This document shows positions 44,779-53,257 of a DNA stretch of 64,000 nt, piece after piece; the stretch's first letter is position 1, and every line of letters begins with the position of its first letter. A program made the position numbers and the translations under genes. Under the pieces are notes generated by a model. The model searched no databases and had not been told where the DNA came from. It saw only the letters and a program-made list of their open reading frames with translations. This stretch comes from JABWCE01 sp964617955 (GTDB lineage: Bacteria; Bacteroidota; Bacteroidia; NS11-12g; UBA9320): NCBI GenBank assembly GCA_964617955.1, contig CAZTXB010000010.1:1-64000 (forward strand), given 5' to 3'.

Positions 44779-45309
44779 GTGGATGCTTTAAAAAATTACA
44801 ATATTGATTTTGTAAAGCTAAAACTAGGAGAGCATGCATTTGACTTTGAAATTGATGACTCCTTTTTTAGCCTTAAAGAAAACTCACTTATTGATGAGGG
44901 AAAACTTAACGTTCATTTACATCTGGACAAGAAAGAAAGGTTAATGAATCTTCATTTTTCAATAAATGGGATGGTATTAACCAACTGCGACATTTGCCTT
45001 GATGCGTTCGAATTGCCCGTTGACGGACAGGACGATCTGGTGGTGAAAATTGTTGAGGAACCAAAGGAAAGCGACAGCGAAATCGTGTACCTCAGTCCTC
45101 AAGAGATAGCGCTCAACGTATATGATTTTATTTATGAAATCATATGTACCCAAATTCCTCTGAGTAAGAGTTGTGCCTTAAGTCACCCAAAACCAAAACC
45201 CTGCAATCCGCAAATGCTGCAATTTCTGTCAGATAATAATGTTACATCAAGTAGCGAATTACAAACGGATCCCAGATGGGATAAGTTAAAAAATATAAAA
45301 GATTTATAA
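44779..45309 (+). CDS. yceD: DUF177 (YceD) family protein
   Basis: A 176-aa protein of the YceD/DUF177 family, which is almost always encoded just upstream of rpmF and is implicated in 23S rRNA/50S assembly. Start is GTG 44779, supported by the promoter. The TNCDICLDAFELPV stretch holds the conserved Cys pair, and the acidic EIVYLSPQEIALNVYDFIYE block is typical. The first gene of a yceD-rpmF-plsX operon; the next gene starts 3 bp after its stop. Confidence 0.9.
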   Translation: MDALKNYNIDFVKLKLGEHAFDFEIDDSFFSLKENSLIDEGKLNVHLHLDKKERLMNLHFSINGMVLTNCDICLDAFELPVDGQDDLVVKIVEEPKESDSEIVYLSPQEIALNVYDFIYEIICTQIPLSKSCALSHPKPKPCNPQMLQFLSDNNVTSSSELQTDPRWDKLKNIKDL

Positions 45310-45312
45310 AAA

Positions 45313-45495
45313 ATGGCACATCCCAAACGAAAAATCTCCAGAACCAGAAGGGACAAAAGAAGAACCCACGACAAATTAGGTTTTAAGCAGGTTTTTACCG
45401 ATCCCAAGTCAGGTGATAGCTCCTTGTTCCACAGAGTAAACATGGAAACAGGGGTATATCGCGGTGTTCAGGTTATCGAAGTTAAAAACGCTTAA
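45313..45495 (+). CDS. rpmF: 50S ribosomal protein L32
   Basis: A 60-aa basic ribosomal protein beginning MAHPKRKISRTRRDKRRTHD, the L32 signature. It has no cysteines, so this is the zinc-independent form. It lies between yceD and plsX, the conserved order. Its size is normal for Bacteroidota. Confidence 0.97.
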   Translation: MAHPKRKISRTRRDKRRTHDKLGFKQVFTDPKSGDSSLFHRVNMETGVYRGVQVIEVKNA

Positions 45496-45516
45496 TATTC
45501 CCCTTCCCAAAAATTA

Positions 45517-46461
45517 ATGACGCGTATCCGCATAGGATTAGATGCCATGGGCGGGGATTATGCCCCGGCTGAAGCGCTGAAAGGTGCTTCTAAAGCTCTT
45601 GCCTCCAGCGATTTCGCCAATGTCGATATCGTATTGGTTGGCGAAAAGCAAAAAATAGAAGAGGGATTGGCCGAAGCAGGCATTTCCCATCCTTTCGAAA
45701 TTATTGATGCCCCCGATACCATCAGCATGGGCGAGCATCCTACCAAAGCCGTTTCTGCCAAACGCAATTCGAGCATTATGGTTGGACTCAAAATGCTTAT
45801 GGAAGGAAAATTGGACGGATTTACAAGTGCCGGAAATACCGGTGCCATGATGGTTGGCTCCCTCTATACCGTAAAAACAATTGATGGCATTTTCAGGCCT
45901 GCAATTTCTACTATACTACCCCGCCCTTCGGGCAAACATGGCCTCATGCTTGATGTGGGTGCCAATGCCGATGTAAAACCGGATGTTTTGGTTCAGTTTG
46001 CTAATATCGGAGCCATTTATGCCAAATCCATTATGGGCATAGAAAGCCCTAAAGTGGGCCTGCTGAGCATTGGTGAAGAAAAAGAAAAAGGCAATATTTT
46101 AACCCAGGCTACTTATCCGCTGCTCGAAGCCGACCGCTTTATTAATTTTATAGGCAATGTGGAGGGGCGCGACCTCTTTACCGACAAGGCCGATGTGATT
46201 GTGTGCGATGGCTATACCGGAAATGTGGTACTCAAGGCATGTGAAGGCATGTTTTACCATTTGATGAAGCGCGGTGTGAAAGACGATTACCTCAACATGT
46301 TTAACTTTGAAAACTATGGAGGTTCCCCCATTTTAGGTGTGAACAAACCCGTGATAATAGGCCATGGTATTTCAAAGGCAAAAACCATTGTGAATATGCT
46401 CAAGCTCACCAACGATGTAGTGGTTTCAAACCTCATCGACAGCATCAAAGCCCAGCTTTAA
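45517..46461 (+). CDS. plsX: phosphate acyltransferase
   Basis: A 314-aa enzyme that makes acyl-phosphate from acyl-ACP for phospholipid synthesis. Family motifs: RIGLDAMGGDYAP at the start, GFTSAGNTGAMM, LMLDVGANADVKP and VCDGYTGNVVLKACEG. It closes the operon after rpmF. In many bacteria fabH follows plsX; here there is a 241-bp gap and an unrelated gene, so that linkage is broken. Confidence 0.96.
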   Translation: MTRIRIGLDAMGGDYAPAEALKGASKALASSDFANVDIVLVGEKQKIEEGLAEAGISHPFEIIDAPDTISMGEHPTKAVSAKRNSSIMVGLKMLMEGKLDGFTSAGNTGAMMVGSLYTVKTIDGIFRPAISTILPRPSGKHGLMLDVGANADVKPDVLVQFANIGAIYAKSIMGIESPKVGLLSIGEEKEKGNILTQATYPLLEADRFINFIGNVEGRDLFTDKADVIVCDGYTGNVVLKACEGMFYHLMKRGVKDDYLNMFNFENYGGSPILGVNKPVIIGHGISKAKTIVNMLKLTNDVVVSNLIDSIKAQL

Positions 46462-46702
46462 CTTTTCCGGATAATTTCTATTAAGAAAGTCCACTATCTT
46501 TTTCAACTTTTCAGAGAAAAGCATTTACAAAATAGCGGAATCCTTTAATTCAAGATTTTTTTGGTGGCATGCAGGCTAATAAATTAAAATTTATTCAGCC
46601 GACAACCTTTTAACTTTAAGAATCATCTCAATTTTATCGGAGTGCTTTTAAAACAACATTTTAAACAAAAAACTTACTTATTTTCGCTACCTTAAATTTT
46701 TT

Positions 46703-49700
46703 ATGAAGAGATTTGGATTAATCAATAACGTTTTTGGATGGCTGTCGTTTTTGATAGCTTTAGTGGTTTATGGTTTAACTGTAGAACCATCGGTGAGTTT
46801 GTGGGATTGCGGTGAATTTATTTCAGCCTCATACCGCATGCAGGTAGTGCACCCGCCGGGAGCTCCCCTCTTTCTGATGCTTGGACGACTTTTTTCGCTT
46901 TTTGCAGGAGGCGATGTAACGCAGGTCGCCCCTTGGGTCAATAGCTTGAGCGTGTTTGTGAGCGCCTTAACGGTATTATTTACCTTCTGGATTATCACAC
47001 ACTTTGCAAAAAAACTGCTCAATATTGCCCTTGATGCCGAAGAAATTTCAATGCCCGATGCGCTTGCCATTTTGGGAAGCGGCTTGGTTGGTGCCTTGAG
47101 CCTCACTTTTATGGATTCGTTCTGGTTTAGCGCTGTTGAGGCTGAAGTTTACGCCTCATCCTCTCTCTTTACAGCCTTGTCGTTTTGGTGTATTTTGAAA
47201 TGGGAACGTGTAAAAGATGAACATGGCGCCGACCGATGGATTATACTCATAGCCTATATGCTTGGGTTGGCGGTGGGATTGCACTTACTTAACTTACTGG
47301 TAATACCTGCAGTGGTTTACTATTATTATTTCCACAGATACCAATACAGCCGCAAAGGATTCTATATTTCTACGGCCATTGGTTTGGGCGCTTTGGGAAT
47401 CATACAGGCTGTTATTTTGCCTGGCTTGCCAAAGGTTGCTGCCATATTCGACAGACTGTTTGTCAATTCCTTAAATCTGCCCTTTAACAGCGGCGTGCTG
47501 TTTTTTGTGGTGCTGTTTTTGGGTGGGATAGGCTATGGCATTTATTATTCTTTTAAAACCAACCGAACCATTTTAAACCTGATACTCAACTGCCTTTTGT
47601 TAATATTTTTGGGTTATTCGTCTTACGCCATGGTGGTGATTCGCTCACTCGCCGATCCCGCCATAGACATGAACAACCCTGAAGACGCCTATACCTTAAC
47701 CAGCTATATCAATCGCGAGCAATATGGAAGCAGGCCTGTGGTTTATGGACCCTACTACAATGCGCAGTATATTGGCACTGAAGAAGGCGCCATGCAATAC
47801 CGGAAAGGTGCCGACTCCTATGAAGAAATAGGCAACAAAATAGAACCCATTTGGGATCCTAAATTTTGCACGGTGTTTCCACGTATGGGCGACATGCAAA
47901 AAGAAGGAGGGCCTCAGGGCTATCAACTCTGGAGTGGGGCCAAAGAAGGACAAAAGCCAACATTCGGACAAAATCTGACTTTCTTTTTTAAATATCAGGT
48001 GGGCTACATGTACATGCGTTATTTCCTTTGGAATTTTGTGGGGAGGCAAAATGACAATCAGGGGATGACCGGAGACCCATGGGACGGCAATTGGCTAAGT
48101 GGCATTAACTTTATCGACAACATGATTTTGGGGCCTCAAAGCAATTTGCCCGATACCTTTAAAGTTAACAAGGGACGAAATACCTTCTTCTTCTTACCGC
48201 TCATTCTGGGTATTTTGGGCATGGTAATACAGTTTAAGAGACGTCGCTTCGATGCCAATGTTATTTTAACCTTGTTCTTGTTTACAGGGTTGCTCATCAT
48301 TGTATACCTCAACCAACCCCCCTATGAGCCGAGAGAACGCGATTACTCCATGGTGGGCTCCTTCCAGACCTTCTGCATTTGGATTGGCTTAGGCGTACTC
48401 TTCTTGTACGATTACCTTGGTAGAAAATTAAAAATGAGTAAAACAGGGGTGGCGGCCATTGTAATAGTGGTTTCCTTATTGGCCAGTCCTTATTTGATGG
48501 CCAAGTACAATTGGGATGATCACGACAGATCCGACCGTTATTTGGGAATATCCTTCGCCAAAAATTATTTGAACAGCTGCGAAAAAAACGCCATTCTCTT
48601 TACCAATGGAGATAACGATACCTACCCTCTTTGGTATGCGCAAAATGTAGAAGGTGTACGGACCGACATTCGCATTATCAACTTAAGTCTTTTAGGCACC
48701 GATTGGTATATCAATGCCCTTCGGAGAAAGGTTTATGATTCCGAACCTTTGCCACTTTCCATTCCGCCTGAAAAACTGGCCGAAGGACTGCGCGAAGCCA
48801 CCTACTTTTTCGACAACGGCCAATTCGACCAAACCAAAGTATTTCCGTTGGATGAAGTGGTTAAATTCATGACCAGCGACAATGAAGCTGACATGACAGC
48901 TAACAGCGGAGGACGACCTATGAACTTTATGCCGGTTAAAAAATTCATTATGCCTGTAAATAAAGAGGAATGCATAAAAAACGGTGTGGTAAAAAGCAGC
49001 GACCCCATTGTTGACAATATCACCTTTGACATAGGCGCCAGCACCGTATACAAAGGCACCCTGGTAGTACTGGATATCTTAGCACAGAACGCCAAGCAAG
49101 GATGGAAGCGCCCTATCTATTTCACCACCACCACCGGCTCTTCTGCCTACCTGAACCTCGACGAGTATTTCCGACTCGAAGGATTGACCTATCGCCTTGT
49201 GCCAATTAAGAGTGATAAAAATGCCATGGGGTTAATCGACGCCGATTTACTTTACAATAAGCTCACCAAAACTTTTGATTGGGGCAAAATGGATAAAAAT
49301 CTTACGATGAACATGGACGAAAAGGCCACTTTGGTTCCAAAGAACTTAAGGGTGTTGTTTGTTCAACTCGCACGGACCTATGCGCTTGAAAAAGCGGATA
49401 AGAAAAAGGCAGTTTACTTGTTGGATTATAGCCAGAAGGTGATTCCAGAAGCCATTATGCCAATGGATCTGAGATTGAGATATTATTACATCGATACCTA
49501 TTACATGGCAGGAGAGAATAAGAAGGCCGAGCAGCTGCTGGAAATCATGGTAAAAGATTGTGAACAACAAGCGCGATTTTACAAGCAGTACACCGGCTCG
49601 AAAGCCAAATATGTAACAGAAAAATTGCAGGAATCAGTGGGCTACATCAACGAATGTGCAAAAAAGGCCACCGAACAAGGCAACAAAAAATTAGGAGACA

Positions 49701-49735
49701 AGTATTCTGCCTTGTTCAATCAATTGAGCAGATAA
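46703..49735 (+). CDS. DUF2723 membrane protein (GT117-like, protein O-mannosyltransferase fold)
   Basis: A 1010-aa protein with about a dozen transmembrane segments in its N-terminal half and a soluble C-terminal part. The DUF2723 signature lies near the start: VSLWDCGEFISASYRMQVVH followed by PPGAPLFLMLGRLF, with the acidic pair expected of GT-C transferases. The C-terminal region has FTNGDNDTYPLWYAQ and ends in helical repeats resembling TPRs. Such proteins probably glycosylate extracytoplasmic proteins in Bacteroidota; this is a family inference. A good terminator follows. Confidence 0.85.
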   Translation: MKRFGLINNVFGWLSFLIALVVYGLTVEPSVSLWDCGEFISASYRMQVVHPPGAPLFLMLGRLFSLFAGGDVTQVAPWVNSLSVFVSALTVLFTFWIITHFAKKLLNIALDAEEISMPDALAILGSGLVGALSLTFMDSFWFSAVEAEVYASSSLFTALSFWCILKWERVKDEHGADRWIILIAYMLGLAVGLHLLNLLVIPAVVYYYYFHRYQYSRKGFYISTAIGLGALGIIQAVILPGLPKVAAIFDRLFVNSLNLPFNSGVLFFVVLFLGGIGYGIYYSFKTNRTILNLILNCLLLIFLGYSSYAMVVIRSLADPAIDMNNPEDAYTLTSYINREQYGSRPVVYGPYYNAQYIGTEEGAMQYRKGADSYEEIGNKIEPIWDPKFCTVFPRMGDMQKEGGPQGYQLWSGAKEGQKPTFGQNLTFFFKYQVGYMYMRYFLWNFVGRQNDNQGMTGDPWDGNWLSGINFIDNMILGPQSNLPDTFKVNKGRNTFFFLPLILGILGMVIQFKRRRFDANVILTLFLFTGLLIIVYLNQPPYEPRERDYSMVGSFQTFCIWIGLGVLFLYDYLGRKLKMSKTGVAAIVIVVSLLASPYLMAKYNWDDHDRSDRYLGISFAKNYLNSCEKNAILFTNGDNDTYPLWYAQNVEGVRTDIRIINLSLLGTDWYINALRRKVYDSEPLPLSIPPEKLAEGLREATYFFDNGQFDQTKVFPLDEVVKFMTSDNEADMTANSGGRPMNFMPVKKFIMPVNKEECIKNGVVKSSDPIVDNITFDIGASTVYKGTLVVLDILAQNAKQGWKRPIYFTTTTGSSAYLNLDEYFRLEGLTYRLVPIKSDKNAMGLIDADLLYNKLTKTFDWGKMDKNLTMNMDEKATLVPKNLRVLFVQLARTYALEKADKKKAVYLLDYSQKVIPEAIMPMDLRLRYYYIDTYYMAGENKKAEQLLEIMVKDCEQQARFYKQYTGSKAKYVTEKLQESVGYINECAKKATEQGNKKLGDKYSALFNQLSR

Positions 49736-49755
49736 GCTAAGATAATGCGAATGAT

Positions 49756-49786
49756 AAACCCACTCTGACACACGGGGTGGGTTTTT
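49756..49786 (+). terminator. intrinsic terminator after the DUF2723 gene
   Basis: AAACCCAC and GTGGGTTT form a stem with a 13-base loop followed by TTTTTC, about 20 bp past the stop codon. Confidence 0.8.
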
Positions 49787-49803
49787 CTTTAACCTGTAGG
49801 TTA

Positions 49804-49927
49804 TACCAATGGGGTTAATAAAAAATAGACATTATGTAAATTATGCATTGGTAAATGCCGATGGATACCAATGTTTAGGACAAATAGAGGAACGAAAATT
49901 TGGACGATTACATTTGACCAATCGGTA
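49804..49927 (+). repeat. family-2 short inverted-repeat element, copy C
   Basis: A 124-bp element with ends TACCAATG and AATCGGTA, flanked on both sides by TTA, which looks like a 3-bp (or TA-containing) target duplication. Its left internal hairpin arm is eroded. It fills the gap between the terminator and rlmB. Confidence 0.72.
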
Positions 49928-49957
49928 TTATTCAAATAGAACTTAAAAAATAAAAAA

Positions 49958-50704
49958 TTGGAAGCGCCCATACAAAATAACATCGTTTTTGGCATAAGAG
50001 CCATCAGTGAAGCCATCCTTGCAGGTAAAAATTTTGATAAAATATTCATTAAGCAAGGTGGCAAAAGCCCTCTGGTTACCGAATTGTTGCAAATGGCCAG
50101 GGAGAAGGAAATCACACTCAAAATGGTACCTCAGGAAAAACTCGATGGCATTACCCGCAAAAACCATCAAGGGGCCATTGGCTTCATTGCTCCGGTGGTC
50201 TATCAAAATTATGAGGAAATTATCACCGGATGTTTCGAAAACGGTGTCGATCCTCTGATTCTGGTTTTGGATGAAATAACGGATGTAAGGAATTTTGGCG
50301 CCATAGCCAGAACAGCATTGTGTATGGGTGTGCATGCCATTTTAATACCTTCCAATGGGTCGGTAACGGTAACTCCGGACGCCATAAAAACTAGCGCTGG
50401 TGCTTTGATGAGTTTACCCGTTTGTAAGGAGAAATCTCTGCCCATAGCCATTGAAAAAATGAAGGAATACGGGCTCAAAGTCATAGGCTGTACAGAAAAG
50501 GGAAATGATGTGGTGGGTCAGCTCGACCTGTCAGGGCCTTTGGCCTTGGTGATGGGATCGGAAGAAAAAGGCCTTTCGCCTTTGATGCTGCGCTTGTCGG
50601 ATAAGCTGGCCATGATTCCCATTTCAGGTCCCGTAAAGTCGCTTAACGTTTCGGTAGCTGCCGGTATGGTGCTTTATGAAATAGGGAAACAACGTATAGT
50701 TTAA
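49958..50704 (+). CDS. rlmB: SpoU-family 23S rRNA 2'-O-methyltransferase (RlmB-like)
   Basis: A 248-aa SPOUT methyltransferase. After an N-terminal substrate-binding domain (GIRAISEAILAGKNFDKIF) come the three knot motifs: LDEITDVRNFGAIARTA, LALVMGSEEKGLSP and IPISGPVKSLNVSVAAGMVL. It 2'-O-methylates a guanosine in 23S rRNA using SAM. The start is TTG 49958. The gene is hemmed by repeats: family-2 copy C just before it and a family-1 element beginning 2 bp after its stop. Confidence 0.92.
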   Translation: MEAPIQNNIVFGIRAISEAILAGKNFDKIFIKQGGKSPLVTELLQMAREKEITLKMVPQEKLDGITRKNHQGAIGFIAPVVYQNYEEIITGCFENGVDPLILVLDEITDVRNFGAIARTALCMGVHAILIPSNGSVTVTPDAIKTSAGALMSLPVCKEKSLPIAIEKMKEYGLKVIGCTEKGNDVVGQLDLSGPLALVMGSEEKGLSPLMLRLSDKLAMIPISGPVKSLNVSVAAGMVLYEIGKQRIV

Positions 50705-50705
50705 G

Positions 50706-51075
50706 TTAGGGCCTGCTTAAAAACACTTAAAGGCTTGATATGATTAGGTTCTCATTAGCTTTTATTTCTTTTAATGCACGATAAAATTGGTTAAGTATGA
50801 AAATGTTGTACTTCAAATGCCTTTATGAGGATGTTAGTTCATTGCACATGCATCACGCCGATTGGACAAATGTAATAGTCCAAATTTCGTACCTCAATTT
50901 GCCCTAAACATTTGCATCCATCGGCATTTACCACTGTATGCTTTAAATAATATGGGTGTATCATGTAAAGCACATTGGTTTAACTTCGGCGGCTGCAGAC
51001 TGAATTACGTCAAAGTACATCTGCGCTTTGCCGCCTCGTCCTGCATGCACACTGAACTTTTTCAGCAGGCCCTAA
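50706..51075 (+). mobile_element. family-1 MITE-like element, copy 1 (with nested family-2 element)
   Basis: This 370-bp gene-less element begins TTAGGGCCTGCTTAAAAA and ends TTTTTCAGCAGGCCCTAA, near-perfect 18-bp terminal inverted repeats. It shares internal blocks with copy 3 (CACTTAAAGGCTTGATATGAT; TTTTAATGCACGATAAAATT) and with both others (GTTAGTTCATTGCAC; CACACTGAACTTTTTCA). It encodes no transposase. A family-2 element (50856-50981) is inserted in it in reverse orientation. Confidence 0.78.
50856..50981 (-). repeat. family-2 short inverted-repeat element, copy D, nested in family-1 copy 1
   Basis: Read on the minus strand it matches copies A and C along about 125 bp, with ends AACCAATG and ATCGGCG (slightly eroded). 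The internal hairpin is TGCTTTA with TAAAGCA, both arms changed relative to copy A at a paired position. Confidence 0.75.
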
Positions 51076-51083
51076 ATTACCAA

Positions 51084-51308
51084 CTACCCGTTTTCATTTT
51101 CTTCATCTTGTTCTTGTGGCTCCTCTTGTTGGCTGTTCCTCTCTCTTAATTTTTGTTTTACAACTTTGATCACGTACCCCCCGCCAATGAGAACCAGCAG
51201 TACAAAAACAACGATGCCATAAACGACCCCTGTATCGTTCACGGAGGCTGTCCCTGCCAATGCGATGCTGCATAGAAAGAACAATGCCAACAATAATCCG
51301 GATTTCAT
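51084..51308 (-). CDS. small membrane protein, 74 aa
   Basis: It has an N-terminal signal-like segment (MKSGLLLALFFLCSIALAG), a short extracytoplasmic linker and a transmembrane helix (GVVYGIVVFVLLVLIGGGYV), then a basic juxtamembrane stretch and an acidic Gln/Glu-rich tail facing the cytoplasm. I do not recognise the family. The topology resembles small subunits or regulators of membrane complexes. The gene is bracketed by family-1 copies 1 and 2, its stop lying 9 bp from the end of copy 1. Confidence 0.6.
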   Translation of the reverse strand: MKSGLLLALFFLCSIALAGTASVNDTGVVYGIVVFVLLVLIGGGYVIKVVKQKLRERNSQQEEPQEQDEENENG

Positions 51309-51593
51309 TTTTTTTAGCTTTAGTGCTAAACAAATGTAAACAACCCTTTTTAAAAATCAGCATTTATCTTTTCCCGTTTTAATCTCGTAGGTATTCCGCG
51401 GGGCCAACATTACCATCATAAGTTAGCGGGTCTCAGCAGCGAGCGAATGGTCAGCATTGTCGATTGATACTCATCGAAAATTGCCAGACCATTGAGCAAA
51501 AGAAATAAAGAGTAACCCAAAAGTTATAGACTCTCTTTTTTTCGAATAATCATAAGCTGATTTTTTGTCCAAGTCGGGATGCATATCCCTAAA
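51309..51593. other. intergenic, 285 bp, no gene assigned
   Basis: No start-to-stop frame of coding quality is seen. Minus-strand reading gives about 35 hydrophobic codons near 51430-51520 ending in a stop, with no start; possibly decayed sequence. It lies between the small membrane protein gene and family-1 copy 2. Confidence 0.3.
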
Positions 51594-51849
51594 TTAGGGC
51601 CTGCTGAAAAACACGCAAAAGCTTATGGTTATTATAGTTTGATACCATTATTATATAGGAGTGCAAAGCATTACACCAAATAATACAAAATCCCTTGGAT
51701 CTAAAGTTTCAAATCCAGCGTTAGTTCATTGCACGTCCCTTATACCGATTGGTAATACTTCGTCGGCTTCGGCTTGAGGTACGGCAAAGTACATCTTCGC
51801 CTTGCCTCCTTGTAATGAACGCACACTGAACTTTTTCAACAGGCCCTAA
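51594..51849 (+). mobile_element. family-1 MITE-like element, copy 2 (with a 12-bp scar)
   Basis: A 256-bp element with ends TTAGGGCCTGCTGAAAAA and TTTTTCAACAGGCCCTAA. Its left interior is diverged from copies 1 and 3, but the right half matches copy 3 almost exactly. At 51743-51754 it carries TACCGATTGGTA, the two ends of a family-2 element joined, at the site where copy 1 carries the whole element. The right end lies 11 bp before the radA -7 box. Confidence 0.77.
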
Positions 51850-51860
51850 AATAAATCACC

Positions 51861-51868
51861 TAATTTTG
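51861..51868 (+). promoter_or_regulatory. Bacteroidota -7 box for radA
   Basis: TAATTTTG, a perfect TAnnTTTG, ends 9 bp before ATG 51878. The -33 position would fall inside the right terminal repeat of family-1 copy 2, where no TTG is seen at the usual spacing. Confidence 0.5.
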
Positions 51869-51877
51869 ATTCCGTAA

Positions 51878-53251
51878 ATGTCAAAATCCAAATCAAGTTT
51901 CTTCTGTCAAAACTGTGGAGCCTCTGCCGCAAAGTGGATTGGTAAATGCCCTGCCTGCGGGCAATGGAATACCTACCTTGAAGAGGTTATCATTAAAGAC
52001 GATAAGACACCGGCCTGGAATATTGATTCAGAGGGCCATAAGCTCAAGCCATCCAAAAACAAACCAAAAACTTTTGCCCAAATCGATGCCGTGAGCGAAC
52101 TGAGATTCTCAGCACTTGACGGTGAGTTGAACCGAGTGCTTGGGGGAGGTATAGTGTCTGGAAGTTTGGTATTGCTAGGAGGTGAACCGGGCATTGGCAA
52201 AAGTACCTTGCTGCTTCAGATGGCCGTAAAAAGCAAGCAGAAAGTTTTGTACTTATCGGGAGAAGAGAGTGAATCACAAATAAAAATGCGTGCTGAGCGC
52301 ATAGGCATTCAAAATCAGGAGTGCTATATTTTATCGGCCACCAACATTCAATCTATTTTTCAGGTCATTAAAGAGCTGCAGCCGCAAATTGTAATCATTG
52401 ATTCCATTCAAACCCTTTACACCAACTACATTGACTCTGCACCGGGAAGCATTTCCCAAATCAGAGAATGTGCTGCCGAATTTTTACGATTTGCCAAGGA
52501 AAGCAACACGCCTGTTTTTTTAATTGGCCATATCACCAAGGACGGGGTTATAGCTGGACCAAAGGTTTTGGAACACATGGTGGATACGGTTATACAGTTC
52601 GAAGGCGACCGTCACCATACCTACCGCATACTCCGATGCATCAAAAATCGTTTTGGCTCTTCTTCCGAAATGGGCATTTATGAAATGCTCCCGAATGGTT
52701 TGAGGGAGGTTTCCAACCCAAGCGAAATTCTCATTACCCAACGCGATCAACCCCTTTCGGGTATCTCGATTACCGCGGCCATTGAAGGCTTAAGACCCTT
52801 ATTGGTAGAAACGCAGGCCTTAGTGAGCAGTGCAGTTTATGGTACGCCACAGCGAAATGCGAATGGTTTTGACCTAAAGCGCTTAAACATGTTACTGGCC
52901 GTACTCGAAAAGCGCTGCGGCTTTTTTTTGGGCACTCAGGATGTGTTTGTCAATATTGCCGGAGGTTTAAAACTCGAAGACCCTGCCTTGGATTTAGGCA
53001 TCTCGCTAGCCATACTCTCCTCTTTCCACAATCATGTGGTAAACCCCGGAATTGCCTTTGCTGGTGAGATTGGTTTGAGTGGTGAAATCAGGGCTGTTGG
53101 GAAAATTGACCAGCGCATTGGAGAAGCCGAAAAGCTGGGCTTTAAATCAATTGTTATTTCAAAGTTTAATCAAAAGGGTTTAGGTAAATCGAAAATTGAG
53201 GTCATACCGGTGGCTAAGGTTGAAGATTGCCTTGATTTTATTTGGCTTTAA
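51878..53251 (+). CDS. radA: DNA repair protein RadA (Sms)
   Basis: A 457-aa RecA-like motor. It has an N-terminal C4 zinc finger (Cys10, 13, 24, 27 in CQNCGASAAKWIGKCPACGQ), Walker A GGEPGIGKST at residues 101-110, the RadA-specific KNRFGSSSEMGIYEM motif and a C-terminal Lon-like domain. It drives branch migration in recombination. Complete and of normal length. The giant T9SS cargo gene ends convergently 6 bp away. Confidence 0.96.
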   Translation: MSKSKSSFFCQNCGASAAKWIGKCPACGQWNTYLEEVIIKDDKTPAWNIDSEGHKLKPSKNKPKTFAQIDAVSELRFSALDGELNRVLGGGIVSGSLVLLGGEPGIGKSTLLLQMAVKSKQKVLYLSGEESESQIKMRAERIGIQNQECYILSATNIQSIFQVIKELQPQIVIIDSIQTLYTNYIDSAPGSISQIRECAAEFLRFAKESNTPVFLIGHITKDGVIAGPKVLEHMVDTVIQFEGDRHHTYRILRCIKNRFGSSSEMGIYEMLPNGLREVSNPSEILITQRDQPLSGISITAAIEGLRPLLVETQALVSSAVYGTPQRNANGFDLKRLNMLLAVLEKRCGFFLGTQDVFVNIAGGLKLEDPALDLGISLAILSSFHNHVVNPGIAFAGEIGLSGEIRAVGKIDQRIGEAEKLGFKSIVISKFNQKGLGKSKIEVIPVAKVEDCLDFIWL

Positions 53252-53257
53252 ATTCTT

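Noticed and set aside
51430..51520. Hydrophobic minus-strand stretch of about 35 codons
   Set aside because: No start codon and no identifiable family; too short to call a pseudogene.
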